Assembly (NCBI GenBank): GCA_903813345.2
Contig: CAIIXF020000009.1
Span: forward strand, 33,452,740-33,516,739
Origin: Owenia fusiformis
Lineage: Eukaryota > Annelida > Polychaeta > Sabellida > Oweniidae
DNA: 64,000 nucleotides
Direction of reading: 5' to 3'
Numbering within the stretch: the first letter of the stretch is position 1; each line of letters opens with the position of its first letter. The notes below the pieces were generated by a model that had not been told where the DNA came from, did not search any database, and saw only the letters and a program-made list of their open reading frames with translations. This document shows positions 1-12,800 of the stretch, piece after piece. The translations under genes and the position numbers were made by a program.

Positions 1-1476
1 ATTTTACATTTTGATTAGCTGACTGACACATGTATTCTTTTTAAAATATGATGACAGAAAATAATCTTATAACTATAGAAAATTATTTAATTTGGATTGT
101 GTTATGTCATGATGTCATAATGGCAATTATTAATCAGGGGTGCAGCCAGCATTCACTCAGGAGAGGGGGATTGCGATTGTGGCATAAGCGACCAAAAAAA
201 AATTTTAAGATTTGTTTTGAATTTTACAAAAATTGATGCACCTTCCTTCAAAACTGAGCTAGAAGCTTCAGGTCAAAATGATTTTAAAGCTCTTCTTCTA
301 TTTAATGGTTCTATTTTCTTTGTTTATGGGGGCGCACCCCCTGGCAATGCCTATGTTAATCCAATATGATGTTGCTATGGTAACTAGGTGAATATGCCAT
401 CCCCACTGTTCAGGGCTTTTTCAAAGTTTCGCTTCTATCTTTGTCATGATTACAGCTTGAGTGTGTATGAAATATTCACCAAATTGAAGCTAAAGAATCA
501 GACAATGCATGGATTATGTATATTGACTGACTGGCATACCCATCGTGGCATTAATAGCTGCTAATGGTTTTGAAATCCGAAAAATATGTTCAACATCAAT
601 TTACATAGAAAATAATATCATTTTATAGTAAAGGTGAATACTTTAGCCTATTTCATCTTTTTTGTTCATGTAAACATAACTGTACCAATTTTGAACCGAA
701 TGGTTGGATGTCGGATTTCAAAACCAAAAGCATATCTTAAATCAGGGGCTTCCATACTCCATACTTGTAAAGAAATGGAAACAATCATAGTTTTCAGCTT
801 TGACCTCATTTTATGGTGAGTGTCAAAGGACAAGGTTCCAATTTGGAATCATTTTGAGCAATTTTACCTTATTTCAAGAGATAATCACAAAAAGCAGCTA
901 TGATACCATAACAGGTACTGTACTCCAGGTATTTTTTGCCTGCGATTTAGTTTCATTTTGAGCAATTTTACCTTATTTCAAGAAAATAATCACAAAAATC
1001 GGCTATGATACCATGACAGGTACTTAGTATGTCAGTCAGCCAATCTACATTATTCATGTATTGTCTAATTCACCTAGCATATTCACCTAATGGTTACCAT
1101 AGCAACATCAAGTTGGATTAACATAGGCAGTGCTTAGTGGGGGGGGGGGGGTGCGCTTGGTTCACCTACCCCCTCATATCCGATAAAAATAGAACCATTA
1201 GATAAAAGAAAGCTTTGACTTGAAGCTTTTTGCTAAATTTTGAAGGAAGTTGGATCAATTTTTGTAAAATTCAAAACCTATCTTATAAATACTTTTTGGT
1301 TGCCTGTGCCACGATCGCAGGCCCCTTTTGACTGAAAGCTGGCTGCGCCCCTAATTAAAAATTGCCATTATGACATCATAATATAACACAATCCAAATTT
1401 AATAACTATGGTTATTAGATTATTTTCTGTCATAAAATTTTAAAAAGAATACATGTCAGTCAACTGGTCAAAATGT
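1..1476. repeat. Large imperfect palindrome (inverted-repeat element)
   Basis: The left arm (about 1-540) reads as the reverse complement of the right arm (about 1030-1476). Matching landmarks include GTTGCTATGGTAAC at 371-384 against GTTACCATAGCAAC at 1093-1106, the C-rich GGGGGCGCACCCCC near 328-342 against the G-run near 1139-1155, and GACAGAAAATAATC near 53 against its complement near 1415. The spacer holds a direct duplication of about 70 bp (near 850-925 and 955-1024). Pairing is still good at base 1, so the left arm may continue outside the window. The outer 66 bases of the right arm (1411-1476) are also the start of the 916-bp tandem unit that follows. It looks like a foldback or long-TIR mobile element. 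No transposase reading frame is seen. Confidence 0.8.
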
Positions 1477-4158
1477 AACATTTCCTAAAGAATTCTTGTT
1501 TACAGCAGATGGTTTTGTTGCATGCTGTCACCAAAGCAACAGTGTGAATTGGACACTTCCATTATATTTATTCAACTATTATGATCATACATGTGTGAAT
1601 GGAATAAACTAATAAACTCAACTAAAAGAAATAAACAAGACTAGTTAAAAACATTATACGGACCATTTTAAAGACAATAATTTACCAGATCTATACATTA
1701 TGATTAAAATAAAATATGCAAGAACAAATAGTTATGACGTCATAATTGATATGCAAATCACCATATTTGCATATATTAAAAACTGTCTCATTGCTCTATC
1801 TATTACCTTTCATTTGGTGCAAATTTCATCTTAATCTGAGCAATAATGACTAAGTTATGGGCCTAACACTGAAAATAGCTCCGAAAAGTGGGTGTGGCAT
1901 ATTTACTTTGTTACCATAGCAACGCCATATTGGATCCAGAATTGCCAACTTAATATTTCCTGATTGCATTATCCATTAGCTTCCATTTGGTGTGAATTTC
2001 ATCTAAATCTGAACAAAAATAACAGAGATAGGGGCCATACACTAAAAAGAGCCCCTAAAAGTGGGCGTGGCATATTTACTTGGTTACCATAGCAACGCCG
2101 TCGCAGATTCAGAATTGCCAACATCATTTTTCTTGGTAAGTATCACGTATAGTTCATGAAAATATATGTCGCTTAGCTCGCCTCTAAAAAGGACACGGAA
2201 TGACCTTTGCTCCCATACTATAAAAGGTTAAGGTAGTTCATTAATCATTATCTGTGTCTTTTAGTTACAGTGGCCATTGTAAGGATCTCTATACCTAAGT
2301 CTAGTTGATCAGTGCTTTGTACTAGGGTTGTTAGATTATTTTCTGTCATAAAATTTTAAAAAGAATACATGTCAGTCAACTGGTCAAAATGTAACATTTC
2401 CTAAAGAATTCTTGTTTACAGCAGATGGTTTTGTTGCATGCTGTCACCAAAGCAACAGTGTGAATTGGACACTTCCATTATATTTATTCAACTATTATGA
2501 TCATACATGTGTGAATGGAATAAACTAATAAACTCAACTAAAAGAAATAAACAAGACTAGTTAAAAACATTATACGGACCATTTTAAAGACAATAATTTA
2601 CCAGATCTATACATTATGATTAAAATAAAATATGCAAGAACAAATAGTTATGACGTCATAATTGATATGCAAATCACCATATTTGCATATATTAAAAACT
2701 GTCTCATTGCTCTATCTATTACCTTTCATTTGGTGCAAATTTCATCTTAATCTGAGCAATAATGACTAAGTTATGGGCCTAACACTGAAAATAGCTCCGA
2801 AAAGTGGGTGTGGCATATTTACTTTGTTACCATAGCAACGCCATATTGGATCCAGAATTGCCAACTTAATATTTCCTGATTGCATTATCCATTAGCTTCC
2901 ATTTGGTGTGAATTTCATCTAAATCTGAACAAAAATAACAGAGATAGGGGCCATACACTAAAAAGAGCCCCTAAAAGTGGGCGTGGCATATTTACTTGGT
3001 TACCATAGCAACGCCGTCGCAGATTCAGAATTGCCAACATCATTTTTCTTGGTAAGTATCACGTATAGTTCATGAAAATATATGTCGCTTAGCTCGCCTC
3101 TAAAAAGGACACGGAATGACCTTTGCTCCCATACTATAAAAGGTTAAGGTAGTTCATTAATCATTATCTGTGTCTTTTAGTTACAGTGGCCATTGTAAGG
3201 ATCTCTATACCTAAGTCTAGTTGATCAGTGCTTTGTACTAGGGTTATTAGATTATTTTCTGTCATAAAATTTTAAAAAGAATACATGTCAGTCAACTGGT
3301 CAAAATGTAACATTTCCTAAAGAATTCTTGTTTACAGCAGATGGTTTTGTTGCATGCTGTCACCAAAGCAACAGTGTGAATTGGACACTTCCATTATATT
3401 TATTCAACTATTATGATCATACATGTGTGAATGGAATAAACTAATAAACTCAACTAAAAGAAATAAACAAGACTAGTTAAAAACATTATACGGACCATTT
3501 TAAAGACAATAATTTACCAGATCTATACATTATGATTAAAATAAAATATGCAAGAACAAATAGTTATGACGTCATAATTGATATGCAAATCACCATATTT
3601 GCATATATTAAAAACTGTCTCATTGCTCTATCTATTACCTTTCATTTGGTGCAAATTTCATCTTAATCTGAGCAATAATGACTAAGTTATGGGCCTAACA
3701 CTGAAAATAGCTCCGAAAAGTGGGTGTGGCATATTTACTTTGTTACCATAGCAACGCCATATTGGATCCAGAATTGCCAACTTAATATTTCCTGATTGCA
3801 TTATCCATTAGCTTCCATTTGGTGTGAATTTCATCTAAATCTGAACAAAAATAACAGAGATAGGGGCCATACACTAAAAAGAGCCCCTAAAAGTGGGCGT
3901 GGCATATTTACTTGGTTACCATAGCAACGCCGTCGCAGATTCAGAATTGCCAACATCATTTTTCTTGGTAAGTATCACGTATAGTTCATGAAAATATATG
4001 TCGCTTAGCTCGCCTCTAAAAAGGACACGGAATGACCTTTGCTCCCATACTATAAAAGGTTAAGGTAGTTCATTAATCATTATCTGTGTCTTTTAGTTAC
4101 AGTGGCCATTGTAAGGATCTCTATACCTAAGTCTAGTTGATCAGTGCTTTGTACTAGG
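1411..4158. repeat. Tandem triplication of a 916-bp unit
   Basis: Three nearly identical copies lie at 1411-2326, 2327-3242 and 3243-4158, each starting at GTTATTAGAT or GTTGTTAGAT and ending at ACTAGG. Copies two and three differ from copy one at only a few bases in what I compared, so the amplification is recent, or an assembly artefact. Each unit contains an internal duplication of about 175 bp built around GTGGGYGTGGCATATTTACT. Each also carries two GTTACCATAGCAAC motifs, a palindromic TGACGTCA and two octamer-like motifs. No coding potential is seen. The right edge sits a few bases from the predicted splice donor of gene A exon 3, so the array would lie within an intron of that gene. Confidence 0.93.
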
Positions 4159-4162
4159 ATAC

Positions 4163-6288
4163 CAGATTCTTTGCTCGTTGACATCATGCTAGCTGTTAAT
4201 GACATCCAGCTGGTTGTTGAAGACATCACAATAGATGTTGATGACAACACACTTGTTGATGACTGTTTAATGGTGAATATAGATTCATATTTTTTCCAAA
4301 CTTCAGCTGTATTCCCACATGTCAGTCTAAGCAATGAAGTATCATTATTTGCTGAAAGGGAATGTTTCAGAAGTTAGGATTTTGTCTAGGGAGGAAACCA
4401 TCCAATCTCTGAAGTCTTTACATTGATCAAGGCCAGCGGATTTTTTGTTTGAGAAATAACTAAGCAACTGAAAGTATTATCTTCTGTTGATTTGGTTTGA
4501 TTTAATTTATGTAAAGACTAATGACTTAGAAAAGGTGCAAATGATTTGTAAAATTTACCTTTAGCAGTGAAATAATATTTATATCGCCTAGATCTCTTTC
4601 TTTGCTTCATTGTTATAAGAACTATAGATCCTGAACTCTCATATAATAATGTCCCATTCTGTAATTTCTCAAGTTTTGGCATATCTGCTATCATTTCAGA
4701 ATAACGGGTCATTCCATTTTCAGTTATAGAAAAATTGTTTGTTCTTTTATCTTCCTCAGCTGTTAAACTGTAGATTTGTATTGTGTTTGTGGGTGGTGCT
4801 TCGATTATACAGCTGCAAGACCCCTTGATTGCTGTGTCAAAATTGGGGAAATTATTGTTCTTCAGATAAATGACTTGTAGTGCTTTGTCATCAATTTCAT
4901 CACAAAGGGAATGACTGTTTTGATCTGCAAAATCACTATAGAACATTATTTATACCTAATAGAGAGATTATACAAACTCACTTTTAACTTATAGTATTTA
5001 TCCCGTTCCCGGACTATGGTCCTGTGAACATCTCAATCTTTTGCCTGTGCGATTACAACATGGGAGAATTTTTTACTGATCTTACACTTCAGATACCTAC
5101 CTCAATAGATTCCTTGGTACTTTAGCATTCTTTTCGTGTAGTTGAATCCACAATTGTCTGGGTTTATCGGCAGAACGAAGACATTTTCGTTTTTGATCGC
5201 AATATTTGCGTGTAACATTTAACCTTTTTCAACCGTCAAATCCTCCATATTGGTACTTCCGGGCTACATCCGGGACAGCCAAACGGGGGATTCCCCCGTT
5301 TAAATCCAACCGCCATTTTGAAAAGTGATGGAATCTCTCTCGATGAAAAAGAGAAAATGTTCTCGTTCTGCCGATATATCCAGACAATCAGCGGTTCCAA
5401 TATATTAGAAGTTACATCTTGAGTTCTATAATGCATTGAGGTAGGTATCTTAAGTGTAAGGGGCGTAGATAATTCTCCCAAGTTGTAATCGTACAGGCAA
5501 ATGAATGCGATCAGTGCAGGACTATAGTCCGGGAACGGGATAATATAGTATCATTTACATGTATGAATATTGTCAAAGTATTATTGGGAGACTTGTACTT
5601 GCAATCTTATTTTGATATTATAGAAATATATGTCTGAAGTAAGTACAAGTTATATGAAAGGTTTACTATTGATATTCAGATATCACTTATCATTTTATTA
5701 TAGAATATAATTAACTTAAAGTGAATCTTGGTTGACACAAAATAAAGAACAGTGCAGATTCATGAATCACTTTTGTTTATCCTTTTATACCATCAAAACA
5801 TATTTGTTAGAATCTGTTTTTATACTCTCTGATTCATCTCTTCTGAATGGGTTTGCCTTGGATGTAAATGAACCCGTATAATGAATATCAAATTCTTTGA
5901 ATAAAAAACTTAGCTTGTACTTACTACTTATACATTGATATTCTACAAACATATATTTTCTTCCTGTGCAGGTACCACTTATAGCTACATCTTTAGGCAT
6001 TGGAAACCTCAGGTTGGCATAATCATACAGGTTCTCTGCAATACGCTGTTTACAATGGGAATCATCATTATCACATTCACCATCATTTCCACTGTTCGTA
6101 TTGAACTGTCCATAGAATGCCTCTTTGATGTATAGGCTTTCTTTAAGTCCACATGAAAGTTTAACATTCTGTTTATTTTTGGTAATGAAGATGCATTTCG
6201 TCATATTTATGCTTTCGATAGAATCAGCAACTAAGATAAATACCTGCAGAAATATACATTGCTGTATAATAAGTTTTATCACTGCCAT
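4163..6288 (-). CDS. Gene A: lectin/CUB-like surface protein, partial at 3' end
   Basis: Exons on the minus strand are 6288-5925, 4924-4559 and 4351-4163, each joined in phase 1. Exon 1 encodes a hydrophobic signal peptide and a SUEL/rhamnose-binding-lectin-like module ending in CTGRKYMFVEYQC, which resembles the family's C-x-G-T-x-KYLxVxYxC end. Exon 2 (366 nt, exactly the length in gene B) encodes a CUB-like module with a CSC motif and the sequence NGTLLYES. Exon 3 starts the Ser/Thr-rich stalk after LTCGN. The frame stays open past 4163 into the tandem repeat and stops at 4080, so a secreted ending is possible. I prefer a phase-1 donor at 4163/4162 because genes B and C use the same position and phase. 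The transmembrane and tail exons would then lie before base 1. By analogy with gene B it is a membrane receptor. A 546-bp transposon sits in its first intron. Function is inferred. Confidence 0.72.
4998..5543. mobile_element. 546-bp MITE with 8-bp target duplication
   Basis: The ends are TTATCCCGTTCCCGGACTAT and its near-perfect complement, and the inverted repeats extend roughly 110 bp inward with small differences. The element is bounded by identical 8-bp flanks TATAGTAT at 4990-4997 and 5544-5551, a clean target-site duplication. An 8-bp duplication fits hAT-like, P-like or Merlin-like transposases. The TTATCCCG terminus is not one I can assign. No transposase is encoded. It lies in intron 1 of gene A. 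Confidence 0.88.
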
Positions 6289-7206
6289 GATTAGTGAAAT
6301 ATTTTGAATTTTTTTATTCAGAAGAATCCTCGTGGTTCTTTTATGTGTATGATATCAGATTAATCCTACACTCGATAACTGAGTAACATGTAAATATTTT
6401 CACTTGATCCTAAAAATGTGTTGATGCTCTGTCACTCTGTACCTGATTAAAAGTGTCACAAAACTACACCACTTGGATTCAATGGATTGATGACTGATGA
6501 CCGAAGATGAAGTTGACAAGAAAATCCTATTTAATAAAATCTATTCATAATGTACGATAACATTGAGTGTTTGTGGTTCACTTTTTTATTTAGATTTTAT
6601 AAATAGGAACCATCCAACCATTTTAGATCGTGATAAAGTATGAATAAGAATTATCATTAGAGAATCTGGTTGGTTTACAGGCCCCCTCTTATCTGTCCTT
6701 TGGAAAGATCAAGATAAAGGGGTGTTGTTGTTGCGATGGGTCTTTGAATCGTGATTCATTCTCAAAAAGTAAGGATTGATGAATGATCTTTCCACTTCAA
6801 AGTACAAGATCAGTTCATGGGGTAATAATGTTTTATGTTTTATTGTTAGACTGACATGTTTATACAAAATGTATTCTGTTTTGTGTTTTATTAAATTAAG
6901 CCTATTGTGCATATAGCATGTCAAGATGACATACTAATACTGGATACTATATTCAAGCGATTCTATATGATTGATTGTTTTTATGAGTATAAGGACACAA
7001 ATATGACATTCAGATCTAGATCTATGAAATCCTCTTTATAGCTTTGATGAGAACATCTAAGTTGGTAGAAAACTAAATGCTGCGATTTTCAAAGCACCTG
7101 TACACCTTCTCTGGCCAGTATCACATATTTTAATGTCATCGGGTGAGTTAATTATTTTTCATGTAAAGGTGGCTTATAGGATACTTGCATTTTTATTGAC
7201 TTCCTC
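6289..7206. other. Upstream region of gene A, no gene seen
   Basis: This stretch precedes the gene A start on the minus strand and should hold its promoter. I see no convincing coding exon, RNA gene or repeat boundary. Short open frames are random-looking. Confidence 0.5.
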
Positions 7207-7211
7207 AGAAT

Positions 7212-9410
7212 CACGGGGGATAAGCAAAACGAGGGCGAAGCCACGGACTGCGACTCGCGTAACTTTACACCGCAGCCCAGCGCCAAAATTGAGGGACATC
7301 CGGCAGTGCCTTCTGCTTCTTCCGACAAAATAGAGAAATCCAGGTATTTTAAATGCTATCGTAGTGTCTAATCGGTGACCCAAATATTACTCTGTATCTA
7401 CTGTTGGTCTGTAGATAAGAAAATAAGCAGTTGTCTAGCCTTGCCCAAGTCGGTATTTTTTTACTTATCTGATCTTGAATTATTACCGCCTTGTACAATC
7501 CAATACACCTGCGCTGATATTATGCAGAGTTATTCAACGGTTTCGAGATTTCCATAATACCATGGGCTTTCAACTACTACGCTATCAGGGGTATCGCGAA
7601 ACCTTATTGATTAACAGATATACGCGTGGACAGTCTGGACACGACGTGTGACTTCAGGCTGATTGACCAATCAAAAACGTTATCAGGTTGACCTGCATAA
7701 GCAAAGCAATCTTCCCGATTTGAAATTCAATGCCGATGATCTGTTCGATCGTTTCTTTAGATTTACAATATATTATGTAATTAAATGTACATAGGGAATG
7801 TAAGAGTCATTAATATAAATTAAATCATGCAATAGATTTAAAACTGATTTCACGATGAAAATGCAAGACCGAGTCCAATGTAGCGGGTCATGTAGTCGAT
7901 CAGTGATTGAATCTCAGCCTACATGTTCATTTGAATTCAGCGATCGTTTCAACGTTTATTGTTGAAATCTTCTCACCTCCGGTTACCGATCGATGCTCCG
8001 ACATCCACTAAACTCTGATTGATATTTATGTGATAAAATATTTGTATTTTCATGATGAATTCATGCAAGTTTGTTCGTGAAAAGTCCCGGCGAAAAGTAA
8101 AAAGTGTACTTGTTTTTGACCGTGCATAATAATGAGCTGACGCTGCAGGGCCGTCGTTGATTGGTCAAATTTTACCAACATAAACATTGAGTCGGTAAAC
8201 ACGTGGCTTTCTCTTTGGTACAAGGCGGTCATAATAGAAATCAAGATAGTAAAAGAGACCGACTTGGGCAAGGCTAGCAGTTGTCCAGATCAAGCTAAAA
8301 CAGTAGCAAAGTTCTGATTTTACCTGTAAAATATGTGCATATTATTTAATTTACTATACATTTGAAAGGAGTTTTAACACGTTTCTGATACCTAAAGGTT
8401 AGTTGAGGCTCCGAGTATAATTCGTGAAAATGATTTGATAATAGAATGTGTCCATAAGGAGAAAATTAGATTCAAACTGCTCATTCATAGTGGACGCAGT
8501 CCAGTAAACAAAGCTATTTCAACAACGCAACACAGCCTCCATTGATATTCTAAGCAACGCAGTCCAGCCGCGAACACGAAATAAATAAGATAGTGTAAAC
8601 TATATTCCTACGCTATTATTGTTTCAGGAAGATATCAGGAAAATATCAAATAATTGGAGAGTTGGTGAGTTAATGTAATTTTGGATGATCTTTCCAACAG
8701 TCCATCAATATTGCTAGCTACCACAAATTCATGATTTCAGCTGTATTTGACAGCTTGTATATATTTGCAGAATGGATTGAGACACGATGTAGGTCTATTA
8801 AAATAGCCCTTTATATTCAATTTTGTCCAAAGTTGCTCCATTTCGGCCACACCTGTACACACATTGTGCTATCTACATTTGGCTGTGATTGCGTTCAGCT
8901 TCAGATATAAAGCAACACTTGAGTCGCGGACTGCGTTGGGCAGATGGATGGACTGCGACTATTATAAATTCCAATTTTCTATGTAATTGTACGTTTTCCG
9001 CTTACCAAATATCACACGAAGATGTAATTATAACAACAGAACATGAATAATTATATTAATTCGATGTCATTTCTGATTCCTTTGTTTAAATCGGTATATT
9101 AGGGACAAATATTGACAAAATTGCATTTTTTGTGGCAGATGTCGAATTCATTTGTGTTCATGCTAAACTATTGGACAGCCGAGCACCAAGAATGCCATTG
9201 CAGGTGGAGTATGAATATGTTGATCACCGACTGGAACATACTAGCTATTCTGTAGAATATCCAAACCAATAATCTACCCCAAATCCTAACATGCCTTCCA
9301 AATTAAGTTTGGACTTACCGCCATTGTTCAGCTATAATGCGTTGTAACCTCGTTTTGAATTACGCGAGTCGCAGTCCGTGGCTTCGCCCTCGTTTTGCTT
9401 ATCCCCCGTG
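7212..9410. mobile_element. 2.2-kb TIR transposon, CAC-terminal, 5-bp target duplication
   Basis: Perfect 51-bp terminal inverted repeats start CACGGGGGATAAGCAAAACG, at 7212-7262 and 9360-9410. AGAAT flanks both ends (7207-7211 and 9411-9415), a 5-bp target duplication. Subterminal copies of GGACTGCG or its complement recur near 8492, 8563, 8930 and 8950, as expected for transposase-binding sites. A CAC terminus with a 5-bp duplication is reminiscent of Transib, and subterminal motif clusters are reminiscent of CACTA elements. Neither fits fully and there is no transposase, so the superfamily is unresolved. A second element is nested at 7436-8276. Confidence 0.85.
7436..8276. mobile_element. 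Nested 841-bp TIR element with 9-bp target duplication
   Basis: The termini are TAGCCTTGCCCAAGTCGGT and its exact complement. Looser inverted similarity extends to about 60 bp, including ACCGCCTTGTAC. Identical 9-bp flanks GCAGTTGTC lie at 7427-7435 and 8277-8285. A 9-bp duplication is typical of Mutator-like elements, and some Merlin-like elements give 8-9 bp. There is no transposase. The intact duplication shows that it inserted into the 2.2-kb element, so it is the younger of the two. Confidence 0.88.
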
Positions 9411-9489
9411 AGAATGTTACATATTCTGAATGATGTAATATCAAATCAACACAGTTGGTATACATACATACATGTTCCTGACATGGATG

Positions 9490-9530
9490 TCAATGTCTGA
9501 CATGGATGTCAATGTCTGTTATGTGAGACC
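9490..9530. repeat. Short direct duplication
   Basis: The sequence around CTGACATGGATGTCAATGT occurs twice in immediate succession, just outside the 2.2-kb transposon. Confidence 0.7.
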
Positions 9531-9853
9531 TCTCAAAGCATCATTTGCAATTTAGTATGTTACATCAATAAATGGGACAATAAAATACTTTTCTTTTATC
9601 TTTTTAGAAAACTATTTCTCTTGTGTTATTGCCCTTTAATAGGTAATATAAAGGAACTGTAGCATAAAATAGCAATTAGCAAGGCCTTTTAGTGCTGCGA
9701 ATACATATTGCTAATGAAAAAATATTGTTAGCAAATTGCAAAGAAAATGATTGCAGATTTGACATATTATGATCAACTTCAATTTTTATGAAAGTACAAT
9801 GTTTGCAATGCACAACATGCTTCATTCTGTATTTGTATAAAAGCATCAATACA

Positions 9854-12800
9854 TCATACATTTTCATATGAGCTTTGATGTCCATGGTTTTTGCCATTGA
9901 TTACATTTTCATAGTTATCTTTACCTTCACTTTTGACTTTTCCATTAGCCACATTTTCATAGTCAATCTTATTCTTTACATTCCCAACAGATACTACTTC
10001 ATAGTTTACTTCTTCATGAACAACACTTCTGCCCTGTATATCATCAATTTCTGCTTTAGTATTAACAACTTCATATTCAACACTGGACACTGGCTCAGCT
10101 GATGCAAAAGTTGTATTAACATAGCTTGGTTGTGGCTCTACATAGGGGATATCTAGCTGACTATACACATGTGGTGTTGTGTCTTTGACAACTGCTGAGG
10201 GGTCAACAGATTCATACATCTCAGTTGTAGCTTTAGTGTCAGTATTTGCTTTTTGCCTGGAATGAACGACAGAAGTAATTTGTTTTTATGATAGCTCAAA
10301 GGAAAATGGTCTGCAGTCTCTATCAATAGTAAAGTCTCAAATTACAATAGAGGTGACAATTTATTTTGTTAGAACCTCAATTTAAATACTAGATTCTGAT
10401 TGGTCAAGATTGGATATAACATCACTATATAATATAAATAAGTTTGTCAAGGGCTTAGAAAAAATTATTAAAAATAAGTTTATATATATATATTGATAAG
10501 AATGTCACCATAGCAACATGTACCTGCATTTCACCATAGCAACAGCTACCAGCACTATTAGTAAAAGAAACAAGAATGCTCCTGTGATACTTCCAGCAAT
10601 CAAACCTGGAATAGAACAATAGTAATCTACTAATCTTTAAAGGACCTGCATTTTATTATCATAATAGCATGATTAAACAACTATGTCTATGTGTCTTACT
10701 TGTACCCTAGGGTATACATTCTACTAAAAACTTTTGTTATCTATTGTTAAAGGTAATATACATGTACAAGATCATTTAACATGTTTGAACCACTAAACAA
10801 TATGTGCTATTGTCCTACAAATATATATTGCTAGTCCATATAACCACTTCCCTTCTTCTAATTCATCTTCAGAGGTGAGGTATATAGGGGTTCATAAGAG
10901 TTTGGAGAATGGAATACCTACCAATGTTAGCATCTGCTATTTCCTCCTCATCTGTTTTCCTGATCATTGTTTCAGTACTTTCAGCTTGTTGCATGATGTC
11001 ATTACCATAGTCTTCTGTTGTGTTGTTTATGTGGACCATTGTCTTGTCACTAGGTGTTATGTTTGTTCTATTGTTTGCAATTATAGGTTTTTGTGTGGAT
11101 CTGTTAGTTGTTAAGGGTTGTTCTGTACTCAATTTGGTTGTAACATGTTTGGTGATTGTCGTGCTTTTTGGGTTGATAGTGGTTGGTTTATTTGTGGTTA
11201 TAGTTGTTGGTGTAGTCGTAGTAGTAGTTTTTGTTGTAGTTGTTGGGTTGATCTTGTTTTCATACTTTTTCCACACTTCACCAGCATTACCACAAGTTAG
11301 TTTGAGCTGCTGATCATCTTGTTTTGCTGCAAAATGTACTGATTTTAAGTCAAAACAAGATGAAATACAAGAAAATTAATTCCCACCCGATTAAGGCAAT
11401 TATGCTGCAATTAGCCCTAGCATATATATATATTATATTATTTGTACCTTGTGCTGTTATGTAGTACTTGTATTGTGAAGATTGCTCTTTATGCTCCAAA
11501 GTGATGAAAACTATTGGTTCCTCACTCTCATATAATAATGTCCCATTCTGGAATTCCACAAGTTTTGACATATTGGATATCCATGCAGAGTATTTAGTCA
11601 TTCCATTTTCAGCTATAGCAAAGTTATTTGTTCTTTTTACTTCTTCAGCTGTTAAACTGTAGATATGTATTGTGTTTGTGGGTGGTGCTTCAATTATACA
11701 GCTGCAAACCCCCTTGATTGGTGTGTCAAAATTGGGGAAAGCATTGTTCTTCAGATATATAGCTTGTAGTGACTTTTCATCAATTTCATCACATATAGAA
11801 TGTCTGTTTTCAACTATAAAGTAAAAATATTATAAATTAATAGTTTTAATATATACTCAAGTATTTTCTATATCATGACATTGTAAATCTTAAACTTATC
11901 AGGGTTCTCACGACGAAATTGTTAGGCCCAAAATTTTTCGCTGAATTATGACTACTCCTCCCCCATGTGAGATCAGAGATATCCTGTAAGTGTACTTTTC
12001 AAAATACTACTTAAGATTATCTTCAAGTTTTAATCACAATATACATTTCTAAAAGGTTTCTGACTTCCTTTTCCTTGTTTGTTTCCAGTTTTATGTATTC
12101 TATGTTTCTCAAGAGTTTCACCACAAATAATGTGACAAAAATGTAAGATTATCAGGAAAATACACTTTAGACTCCTGAAAAGCTTTTAGACTCTGGAGCA
12201 AAAGGGTCTAAAGACATTAGACTGTGGAGAATCTCTGGAGTCTAAAAGCCCAGTGAGAACCCTGCTTATACATTGATGCCATATCTCTTTTCCTTCATAT
12301 AGCCAAATCTGTATCATTCTTAATAAAGAATGGTATCTTGAGAATCATATGTATACAAATATATTATCCCATCCTAAGTGCTTTATATGATTATATAATA
12401 TTCCCTTCAGTCACTTGTGAATATATCATATACTCACTTGAGTATAAACATGATATACAGAATCAACCATTATATAACCTCATATTATATGTAAGGTAGA
12501 CTATTTTCTAAGAGGCAGACAGTATATGACTTACCTGGTATACACATATACTCCATATACATGTACTTTCTCCCTGTACAACCACCTGTTATATTTATTT
12601 CAGTGGCTCTGGGAAGGTCGAAGCTCTGGTCTTCATAGTTATACAGGTTTTCAGGTATGTCAGTTCTACAGTGATCTTCCTCATTAAAATGACACTCAGT
12701 CTCAAAGTCACCTTCGCTTGTCTTATATTGTCCGTAAAATGCCTGCCTGACATACATACTTTTACCTATACCACATATTGATAATGTTATTTGTGCCTTA

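Noticed and set aside
1735-2096. MHC class II-like S-X-Y enhancer module (RFX, CRE and octamer together)
   Set aside because: The motifs are present but their spacing and order do not match the vertebrate module and no Y box is evident. Reported only as a motif cluster.
4144-4377. Plus-strand 77-residue open frame at the edge of the tandem repeat
   Set aside because: It is opposite to gene A exon 3, which has paralogue support. No splice or domain support on the plus strand.
11020-11313. Plus-strand hydrophobic open frame rich in Val
   Set aside because: It is the antisense of the Thr-rich stalk of gene B. Thr codons read as Val- and Gly-rich sequence on the other strand.
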